Positions 1 through 5,756 of a stretch of DNA of 5,756 nucleotides are shown piece after piece. The translations under genes and the position numbers were made by a program. Positions within the stretch are counted from its first letter, which is position 1; each line of letters opens with the position of its first letter. Below the pieces are notes generated by a model. It had not been told where the DNA came from, did no database searches, and worked only from the letters and a program-made list of their open reading frames with translations. Origin of the DNA: Bacillota bacterium (lineage in GTDB: Bacteria > Bacillota > Clostridia > Christensenellales > CALWSW01); contig JAEYFO010000129.1 in NCBI GenBank assembly GCA_023402915.1, positions 1-5,756 on the forward strand, given 5' to 3'.

Positions 1-376
1 CATGGTGTCCCAGCGCGCCCAAAAAGCCCAGCCGGGCTTCCTCTTCGCCGCTGACCACCTGCACAAAAATTCCCGCTTCGTCGCAGCGGCGCAAAAACTC
101 CTCGCGGTTTTTCGCGTCGCGCACGGCGCTCGTTGCAAACGCCCAGATCTGCTGTGCGCCCGCCGCCTTCGCCTCTGAAAGCATGTCGCAAAGCGCCGCG
201 AGCGTTCGCTCCATGCCCGCTTCGCTCAACAGACCCGTGCTGTGCAGCTGTTCGCCGATGCGGGTGGTCGTCACCCGTTTGGAAAGCGGCTGCACCGCCG
301 CGTCCGACCCCTCCGCCAGCATGAGCCGCACGGAGTTCGTCCCGATGTCCATCACGCCATAAAGACCGTTTGTCAC
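1..376 (-). CDS. ppx: Ppx/GppA family exopolyphosphatase or guanosine pentaphosphatase, N-terminal part (cut by window edge)
   Basis: Proteins of this family hydrolyse terminal phosphates of polyphosphate and/or convert pppGpp to ppGpp in the cytoplasm. The translated 125 residues begin the ASKHA-fold phosphatase domain. The phosphate-binding loop MDIGTNSVRLMLAE is at about residues 9-22, ATSAVRDAKN at about 82-91, and VSGEEEARLGFLGA, with the catalytic-region Glu cluster, at about 109-122. The GTG at 376 is chosen as start because AAAGGGGAAA lies a suitable distance upstream. An in-frame ATG at 352 would begin inside the conserved first strand and has no comparable SD. The gene is the last of the leftward cluster, 138 bp downstream of divIC. 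A weak hairpin in that gap may separate transcription, and I see no convincing promoter of its own. Family assignment is firm, but Ppx cannot be told from GppA activity without the rest of the protein. Confidence 0.9.
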   Translation of the reverse strand, partial: MTNGLYGVMDIGTNSVRLMLAEGSDAAVQPLSKRVTTTRIGEQLHSTGLLSEAGMERTLAALCDMLSEAKAAGAQQIWAFATSAVRDAKNREEFLRRCDEAGIFVQVVSGEEEARLGFLGALGHH

Positions 377-470
377 GTATGATTTCCCCTTTTTTTCGGA
401 TGTATTGCGCCGCCCTTCCCGCGCTTTTGAACTGCGGCAACACAAAGCGCAGAGGGCTCCCCTCCTACGG

Positions 471-493
471 AAAACGCCCCCGCGAGCGGGAGC
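471..493 (-). terminator. Weak intrinsic terminator candidate after divIC
   Basis: On the minus strand, about 22 nt past the divIC stop codon, a 7-bp GC-rich stem (493-487 pairing with 482-476, one G-T pair) closes a CTCG tetraloop. One base and then TTTT (474-471) follow. The U-tract is short, so this may terminate only partly and allow read-through into ppx. Confidence 0.35.
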
Positions 494-514
494 GCAAAGC
501 CGCTGTATTCTATT

Positions 515-820
515 TTAGTTTTCCGGCGCGTCGGGCGCAACATATTTTGTTTCGCCCTCCTTGACCCAGCCCAGAACGTCCCGCGCCACCTGTTCGACGT
601 AGGAATCGGTGCTGGCGTAATCGATCATGTGCTCGAGCCGGGCTTTTTCCAGCTCCCGGTCCTCCAGCGTGCTGGTCAGCTCCGCCTCTTCCTGTTCAAG
701 GGCAGCCATGCGGGTCTTTTGGTCGATGCCGGTCATGACGGAAACGGCGATCGCGGCCAAAACGATCCCCAAAAGCGCCACGCGGCGCACACGCAGCCTG
801 GGTTTTCGCTTTTTTTCCAC
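515..820 (-). CDS. divIC: Septum formation initiator of the DivIC/FtsB family
   Basis: DivIC/FtsB proteins are small bitopic membrane proteins of the divisome. They pair through a coiled coil with an FtsL partner and help activate septal peptidoglycan synthesis. The 101-residue product shows the expected order: a basic cytoplasmic tail (residues 1-13, KKRKPRLRVRR), one transmembrane helix (about 14-30), a Glu/Leu-rich coiled coil (about 33-66), and the C-terminal signature YVEQVARDVLGWVKEGE (74-90). The GTG at 820 is preferred because AAGGGGGAG lies 6 nt before it. A longer reading from GTG 865 adds 15 residues without any SD, and that start would sit only a few bases downstream of the predicted transcription start. 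A strong promoter at 878-906 serves it. Its position after yabP-yabQ matches B. subtilis divIC, so that symbol is used; ftsB would also be acceptable. Confidence 0.88.
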   Translation of the reverse strand: MEKKRKPRLRVRRVALLGIVLAAIAVSVMTGIDQKTRMAALEQEEAELTSTLEDRELEKARLEHMIDYASTDSYVEQVARDVLGWVKEGETKYVAPDAPEN

Positions 821-877
821 GCCCGTCTCCCCCTTCGCGCTTCGGCGGAAATTCCGTCTGAACACACGCTTTTATTT

Positions 878-906
878 ATTATACCGTCGCACGTTTTTGT
901 TGTAAA
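878..906 (-). promoter_or_regulatory. Sigma-A type promoter for divIC
   Basis: On the minus strand a -35 box TTTACA (906-901, 5 of 6 matches to consensus) is separated by exactly 17 bp from a perfect -10 box TATAAT (883-878). The predicted transcription start is near 871, about 50 nt ahead of the chosen divIC GTG. This gives vegetative expression of divIC apart from the sporulation genes upstream. Confidence 0.8.
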
Positions 907-970
907 TACTTCTCCCCGCGCTTCGCGCTGCTCCGCGCCGTTTTTTCAAAAATTTTCAACTTTCTTCTTT

Positions 971-1312
971 TCAGCGCAGCATCCGCGCCGCAAAGGCCAG
1001 CGCGCGCGAAAGCATCCGGCAGACCGCCGCGTGCAGCCCCATCAGCAGCGGGCTGACCGCAAAGCGCCACGCCGAAAATCCTGCCGCCATGCAAAGGAGC
1101 AGATAGGAGCGCACCTTGAGCCCGTTGGCCGCATAGAGCGCCAACGCCGCCAGAAAGAAGCTCCCCGCCCAAAACAGCGCGTCCAGCAGGCAGTCCGTCC
1201 AAAGCGCCGGACGCACCCGCGCCATGCTCAGCCCGTCGTACCACAATCCCGCGGCCAGGCCGGCCAGCGCCGCCACCGCCATTTGTGCCCATTGGGTCAG
1301 CGTCGTTTCCAT
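971..1312 (-). CDS. yabQ: Spore cortex biosynthesis membrane protein YabQ
   Basis: YabQ is an integral membrane protein required for spore cortex formation in B. subtilis, where it localises to membranes around the forespore. The 113-residue product is strongly hydrophobic, with three likely membrane segments at about residues 8-24, 40-60 and 69-91. The motif WYDGLSMAR (24-32) followed by a WTD-LLDALFW stretch (38-48) is what I recognise as YabQ-like. It is short: the B. subtilis protein is roughly 200 residues, and the difference lies in the C-terminal part. The ATG at 1312 follows GGGAAAGG with 7 nt spacing. It is 47 nt downstream of yabP and probably co-transcribed with it. The family call rests on hydrophobic pattern, motif and gene order, so it is strong in context but weaker from the sequence alone. 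Confidence 0.8.
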   Translation of the reverse strand: METTLTQWAQMAVAALAGLAAGLWYDGLSMARVRPALWTDCLLDALFWAGSFFLAALALYAANGLKVRSYLLLCMAAGFSAWRFAVSPLLMGLHAAVCRMLSRALAFAARMLR

Positions 1313-1344
1313 TTTCAGACCTTTCCCGTTTCAGACCCTTCCCG
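1313..1344 (-). repeat. Tandem 16-bp duplication containing the yabQ ribosome-binding site
   Basis: Two head-to-tail 16-bp units abut the yabQ ATG on the minus strand: CGGGAAGGGTCTGAAA (1344-1329) and CGGGAAAGGTCTGAAA (1328-1313). They differ at one base. Each contains a purine-rich SD-like core. The proximal core is correctly spaced for the ATG and the distal one lies 16 nt further out. Confidence 0.85.
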
Positions 1345-1359
1345 CTTCCCTCGCCCTTT

Positions 1360-1650
1360 TCAGCGGAACACCCGGGAAAACAGCCCGCCCCGGCCCGTCT
1401 GCTGCGCTTCGTATTCCACGCCGCCGATCGTTCCGCCCACCACCAGCTGCCCCTCGTCCAGATTGAGCCGGGTGATATGCAGCCCCTCCCCCGTGAGGAT
1501 GAGCGGCCCCTGCTCCGTGCTGAGCACCACTTCCTGCTCGTTAAAACTCTCCACGTCGCTCACGCCCGTGATGCTGATGCGCTCCCGGTTGTCGATCTGT
1601 ATGCTGTGCGCCCGCATCCGGGCAGGTCTTTGCTCCAGCTCCCGGTTCAT
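1360..1650 (-). CDS. yabP: Sporulation protein YabP (YabP/YqfC family)
   Basis: YabP is a small protein needed for assembly of the spore cortex in B. subtilis. Its biochemical role is not established. The 96-residue product has the family pattern: HSIQIDNRERISITGVSDV (about 15-33), ESFNEQEVVLSTEQG (34-48), LILTGEGLHITRL (50-62) and a C-terminal beta-rich stretch GGTIGGVEYE. There is no signal peptide or membrane helix. The length is normal for the family. The ATG at 1650 is supported by AAAGGAG ending 8 nt upstream. It is the first gene of the leftward group and is divergent from rho. A sporulation promoter (sigma-E in B. subtilis) would be expected upstream, but I found no convincing match. 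The yabN/yabO genes that precede it in Bacillus are absent from this side. Confidence 0.9.
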   Translation of the reverse strand: MNRELEQRPARMRAHSIQIDNRERISITGVSDVESFNEQEVVLSTEQGPLILTGEGLHITRLNLDEGQLVVGGTIGGVEYEAQQTGRGGLFSRVFR

Positions 1651-1830
1651 CCCTTCTTCTCCTTTCGGCGTTTGGCGCCTTTTTGCTGCTTTTGCTCTAT
1701 GTCTATGCTCCCGTCCCAGCCCTCATGCGCCCTGTCCGGCGTTTTTTCAGTCAGGTTTGTCCATTTTCGAGAAAAAAAGGGCGCTTTTCTAAAGAATTGC
1801 AAAAATTTTGCCAGATTTATGCGCAATCGA
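1651..1830. other. Intergenic region upstream of yabP, no gene seen
   Basis: About 180 bp between yabP and the candidate rho promoter. It is rich in A and T runs (for example 1771-1777 and 1801-1809) compared with the coding DNA around it. I see no ORF with an SD, no RNA gene and no strong promoter. The yabP SD lies at its left edge. Confidence 0.6.
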
Positions 1831-1859
1831 TTGACTTGCTTTCCGGCGCGGTATAAGAT
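1831..1859 (+). promoter_or_regulatory. Candidate sigma-A promoter for rho
   Basis: TTGACT (1831-1836, 5 of 6 matches) is followed after 17 bp by TAAGAT (1854-1859, 4 of 6). Transcription would start near 1866, about 346 nt before the rho start codon. No better rightward promoter is apparent closer to rho. A TTGACA at 2081 has no -10 box at suitable spacing. Confidence 0.55.
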
Positions 1860-1865
1860 AGAATC

Positions 1866-2211
1866 GTAGTGTACTGTTTAAGAACGTTTAAGAACGTATT
1901 GGCGTCCCACAACTTTTGGAACCTTTTCTTCTTGATTCGTTTTCTGTTTTTGCCCGCCGATAACACCATAACGACACGGTCCTTCCATGGCGTCCGCCCT
2001 TGAAAAGACGCGCGCTTTTTCGTCCTGTCCGTGTCCCTTTTGCCCGAACGCATCCCCCTTGCTGCGGCCTGGCCGCCCTTTTGACAATTTTGTCCAACCG
2101 CTCCTGCGTTCGCGCGTCTTTTGTCCGGTTTTTCCCGGTGTGTTCCGGTTTTTGGCTCGTTTTTGATTTTCTTCATTTTTTCAATTTTCTAATTTTTGGA
2201 GGAGTTTTATT
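1866..2211 (+). promoter_or_regulatory. Long rho 5' leader, partly pyrimidine-rich and A-free
   Basis: If transcription starts at the promoter at 1831-1859, rho has an untranslated leader of about 346 nt with no SD-led gene in it. Bases 2098-2165 contain no A, and 2101-2160 are 43/60 pyrimidine. TCCGGTTTTT occurs twice, 20 nt apart (2124-2133 and 2144-2153). A short hairpin (GCGGC 2064-2068 with GCCGC 2072-2076) is followed by CCTTTT. Unpaired C/U-rich RNA is the kind Rho binds, and autogenous control of rho is known in E. coli and B. subtilis. A regulatory role here is inference. Confidence 0.5.
1876..1895 (+). repeat. Perfect tandem 10-bp repeat GTTTAAGAAC near the predicted rho transcript start
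   Basis: GTTTAAGAAC occurs at 1876-1885 and again at 1886-1895 without a gap, about 10 nt past the predicted rho transcription start. It could be an operator for a protein binding one helical turn apart, or simply a slippage duplication. Confidence 0.7.
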
Positions 2212-4314
<2,103 letters not shown>

Positions 4315-4336
4315 TCGGGTTTCTCAAAAATCAACG

Positions 4337-4373
4337 CGCAGACCGGAACCACCCTTCCGGCCTGCGTTTTTTT
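4337..4373 (+). terminator. Intrinsic terminator of rho
   Basis: CGCAG-A-CCGGAA (4337-4348) pairs with TTCCGG-C-CTGCG (4355-4366) around a six-base loop with one A-C mismatch. Seven T residues (4367-4373) follow. It begins 23 nt after the rho stop codon and reads only rightward, since no T-tract follows on the minus strand. Confidence 0.93.
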
Positions 4374-4440
4374 ACCCAACGGAAAACCGTGCCGCTGTTC
4401 TCCAGAACGCTGCCCGACCGGTTTTTCAGCGCCCCGCGCC
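4337..4440 (+). repeat. Composite intergenic repeat, copy 1
   Basis: This copy starts with the rho terminator hairpin and ends with a 33-bp block (4408-4440) starting CGCTGCCCGACCGGTTTTTC. The hairpin block matches copy 2 (4749-4863) at 32 of 36 positions, with all differences in the loop. The 33-bp block matches at 32 of 33. The DNA between the blocks is similar but diverged, and is about 11 bp shorter than in copy 2. A TTTTTCAAAAAT box lies further right (4640-4651), as it does after copy 2. Confidence 0.85.
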
Positions 4441-4748
4441 CTTTTCCAGCGTCCCGGCCTTTTCTGTTTTTGCAACTGCTTCCATTTGCCGGAAACGGCT
4501 TGAACACGGGGAAATCAACTATGGGAACCTCACAAAAACGCTGGGGCGGATTTCCATGCGCGCCCTGAAGAAAGCGTTTTTCCCGAGAAAGTGAAAGTGC
4601 GGGTTCCGCCTGCATCGTTTGCGCTTTGCCGGTCTGCCCTTTTTCAAAAATCGCCGCCAGTTCTTTCTTTTTCAAAATCCTGCGCCGGGCTCTTCGCTTC
4701 CTCTTTTGCCTTTCAACTCTGCCATTGCCCGGCTGGGGTGCGCTGCCG

Positions 4749-4784
4749 CGCAGACCGGAATTCTCCTTCCGGCCTGCGTTTTTT
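4749..4784 (+). terminator. Second copy of the rho-type intrinsic terminator, without an upstream gene
   Basis: The two stem arms are identical to the rho terminator, including the A-C mismatch: CGCAG-A-CCGGAA (4749-4760) and TTCCGG-C-CTGCG (4767-4778). The loop differs (TTCTCC) and six T residues follow (4779-4784). No recognisable rightward gene ends just before it, so it probably arose by duplication. It may act as a back-up stop for rho read-through. Confidence 0.88.
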
Positions 4785-4863
4785 GCGCCCAGTGAAACCG
4801 CTGCTTCCGTCGCGCCGCAGTTTCCAAAAGCGCTGCCCGACCGGTTTTTCAGCGCCCTGCGCC
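4749..4863 (+). repeat. Composite intergenic repeat, copy 2
   Basis: This is the same block order as copy 1: terminator hairpin (4749-4784), diverged middle, then the 33-bp block (4831-4863). A TTTTTCAAAAAT box at 4940-4951 follows. Within the 33-bp block GCGCTG (4830-4835) can pair with CAGCGC (4850-4855). Confidence 0.85.
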
Positions 4864-4986
4864 GACGTTGCGCCGTTTGCGCTCCGGCCACGGCTGTCGT
4901 GCCGCTTTGTTTCGCGCCATTCAGCTCCAAGCCGCCCGCTTTTTCAAAAATGCGTTCCACGCGCCGCCTGCGTCCCCTTTCCCGAT

Positions 4987-5016
4987 TTGCGGTTTTTCCG
5001 AAACCTATGTTATACT
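4987..5016 (+). promoter_or_regulatory. Extended -10 promoter for the short-chain reductase
   Basis: A -10 box TATACT (5011-5016, 5 of 6) is preceded by TG one base upstream (5008-5009), an extended -10. A poor -35 candidate TTGCGG (4987-4992, 3 of 6) lies 18 bp upstream. Transcription would begin near 5023, giving a leader of about 85 nt. Confidence 0.6.
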
Positions 5017-5038
5017 GGAACAAAACTTTTTCGCCTGC

Positions 5039-5096
5039 CGCCCGTCTGAATTTTTGGGGCAGCGGGCGCTGCGTATCGTGCGCCCTGCGGGGCGGG
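5039..5096 (+). promoter_or_regulatory. Competing GC-rich stems in the reductase leader
   Basis: CGCCCG (5039-5044) can pair with CGGGCG (5063-5068). GGGCGC (5064-5069) can instead pair with GCGCCC (5080-5085), and CGCCC (5081-5085) with GGGCG (5090-5094). The last stem abuts the SD GGGAGG (5094-5099). The first and third stems are compatible with each other, and the second excludes both. The pairings are seen directly. Any control function is inference, since short GC stems arise easily by chance here. Confidence 0.3.
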
Positions 5097-5107
5097 AGGT
5101 TTTTCTG

Positions 5108-5756
5108 ATGAAACAGGTGGTATTGATTACCGGCGCAAGCAGCGGGATCGGCGCGCAGATGGCGCGCACGCTGGCCAAAGAGGGATTTGCCGTGTACGGC
5201 ACCTATCGCAGCGCCCCGCCCAAGGACGGCAAAGCGCTCCCCTTTACGCCGCTGTATCTGGACGTTTCGGACGAAGCGTCCATCGACGCGGCCGTTTGCG
5301 AAATTCTCCGCCGGGAGGGCCGGCTGGACGCCCTCGTCAACAACGCCGGCATGGGCGTGGCCGGGCCCATCGAGCTGACCAGCGCCGAAGAGGCCGCCCT
5401 TCAGATGAACACCAATTATCTCGGCGCGCTGGCCGTGACCCGCCGGGTGCTTCCGGCTCTTCGGAAAAGCGGCGGAAAGATCCTCTGCATCAGCTCCCTG
5501 GCCGCCCGCATCCCCATCCCGTTTCAGGCGCTGTACAGCGCGTCGAAGTCGGCGCTGGAGATCACCATGCAGGCCCTTGCAATGGAGTGCCGGGGCAGCG
5601 GGCTTTCCTGCTGCTGTCTGGAACTGGGCGACACAAAAACCGGCTTCACGGCGCACCGGAAATACGCCCGCGCCGCCAAGGAGCCTTCCTGGTATCAGGA
5701 GCGTTTTTTGCGCAGCGTTCAGAAAATGGAGCACGACGAGCAGACCGGCATGGACC
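5108..5756 (+). CDS. Classical short-chain dehydrogenase/reductase, N-terminal 216 residues (cut by window edge)
   Basis: SDR enzymes oxidise or reduce alcohol/carbonyl groups with NAD(P)(H) in the cytoplasm. The substrate is not predictable here. Rossmann features in order: TGASSGIG cofactor loop (residues 9-16), LDVSD (51-55), NNAG (78-81), the active-site Asn in NYLG (Asn104), Ser130, and Tyr143-x-x-x-Lys147 in YSASK, so the catalytic Asn-Ser-Tyr-Lys tetrad is complete. Arg34 after the second strand (YGTYR) suggests NADP(H) preference, which is inference. The usual post-catalytic PG motif reads LELGDTKT (171-178), with Leu-Gly in place of Pro-Gly. The start ATG at 5108 follows GGGAGG with 8 nt spacing, and the first residues form the first Rossmann strand (KQVVLIT). 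An extended -10 promoter lies about 90 bp upstream. SDRs of this type are usually about 250-280 residues, so probably 40-60 residues are missing. Confidence 0.95.
   Translation, partial: MKQVVLITGASSGIGAQMARTLAKEGFAVYGTYRSAPPKDGKALPFTPLYLDVSDEASIDAAVCEILRREGRLDALVNNAGMGVAGPIELTSAEEAALQMNTNYLGALAVTRRVLPALRKSGGKILCISSLAARIPIPFQALYSASKSALEITMQALAMECRGSGLSCCCLELGDTKTGFTAHRKYARAAKEPSWYQERFLRSVQKMEHDEQTGMD

Larger units (their letters stand above)
4374..4986. other. Non-coding spacer between rho and the reductase gene
   Basis: No convincing gene is seen in about 610 bp. Open frames on both strands lack SD sequences, have biased compositions (Ser/Pro/Phe/Arg) and overlap the repeats. Contents are the rest of repeat copy 1, a 300-bp middle part, repeat copy 2 with its terminator, and TTTTTCAAAAAT-type boxes at 4640-4651, 4668-4678 (one A shorter) and 4940-4951. 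A 15-codon frame ATG 4521 to TGA 4568 is preceded by only a weak GGGGA. Confidence 0.6.

Noticed and set aside
908..935. Hairpin of CGCG segments after yabQ as a terminator
   Set aside because: No T-tract follows on the minus strand, and the divIC promoter begins just downstream.
1693..1722. Sigma-E-like promoter for yabP (minus strand CATAGACA with a weak GCGCATGA upstream)
   Set aside because: Position suits yabP, but both boxes deviate from the sigma-E consensus at several bases. CATAAATC near 1815-1822 also lacks a -35 partner.
629..1869. Plus-strand frames opposite divIC, yabQ and yabP
   Set aside because: They are shadows of the minus-strand genes, with Arg/Pro/His/Ser-biased products and no SD.
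2081..2096. TTGACA plus the inverted repeat GACAA-TT-TTGTC in the rho leader as a promoter or operator
   Set aside because: No -10 box occurs at 16-18 bp spacing, and a 5-bp inverted repeat is too short to stand alone.
1817..2176. Lys/Arg-rich minus-strand frames opposite the rho leader
   Set aside because: They are a product of the A-free, pyrimidine-rich plus strand. The longest starts within the Y-rich tract and I see no supporting SD or protein motif.
4521..4568. 15-codon ORF in the spacer (MGTSQKRWGGFPCAP)
   Set aside because: It has only a weak GGGGA upstream, is very short, and lies between two terminators with no promoter seen.
4591..5108. Overlapping plus-strand frames in the spacer (4591-5049 and 4626-5108)
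   Set aside because: They have weak or non-ATG starts without SD, Ser/Pro/Phe/Arg-biased products, and span a terminator and a promoter.
4331..5734. Minus-strand frame of 467 codons across the rho-reductase spacer
   Set aside because: It runs antisense to most of the confident reductase gene and through the terminators and repeats. Its duplicated ALKNRSGS peptide is just the 33-bp DNA repeat read in this frame. It has no SD, and the composition is unlike a folded protein.

Overview
The window looks like chromosomal DNA from a GC-rich, endospore-forming member of the Clostridia. Spore-cortex genes yabP and yabQ sit beside a DivIC/FtsB-type division gene. The Shine-Dalgarno (SD) sequences are strong, and GTG and TTG starts are used. 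I suspect an Oscillospirales-like relative from the GC content and gene style, but the sequence alone cannot fix the genus. Nothing points to phage, insertion sequences, CRISPR or RNA genes.

Layout. Bases 1-1650 hold a leftward cluster. In transcription order it is yabP (1650-1360), yabQ (1312-971), divIC/ftsB (820-515) and the 5' part of a ppx/GppA phosphatase (376-1, cut by the window edge). The first three genes keep the yabP-yabQ-divIC order of Bacillus subtilis. A near-consensus vegetative promoter (878-906) lies between yabQ and divIC, so divIC, and possibly ppx, can be expressed independently of the sporulation genes. A weak terminator-like hairpin lies between divIC and ppx.

Bases 1651-2211 form a divergent intergenic region. 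A plausible rightward sigma-A promoter (1831-1859) would give rho an untranslated leader of about 346 nt. The leader's 3' part is pyrimidine-rich and includes 68 nt without a single A. Rho (2212-4314, TTG start) is a complete 700-residue transcription terminator. It carries a disordered insert of about 265 residues that is rich in Tyr, Arg and Gln, lacks Lys and contains nine hexapeptide repeats. A textbook intrinsic terminator follows it.

Bases 4315-5107 appear to be non-coding. They contain a diverged tandem duplication of a composite element: an intrinsic-terminator hairpin, a 33-bp block (32/33 identical) and a TTTTTCAAAAAT box. An extended -10 promoter and a leader with competing GC-rich stems come next. 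They precede a classical short-chain dehydrogenase/reductase gene (5108 to the right edge, incomplete).

The genes do not form one pathway. The left part combines spore-cortex and division functions, rho is a global transcription regulator, and the reductase is a separate unit of unknown substrate. The most notable points are the architecture of Rho, its A-free leader, and the duplicated terminator-containing element downstream of rho.
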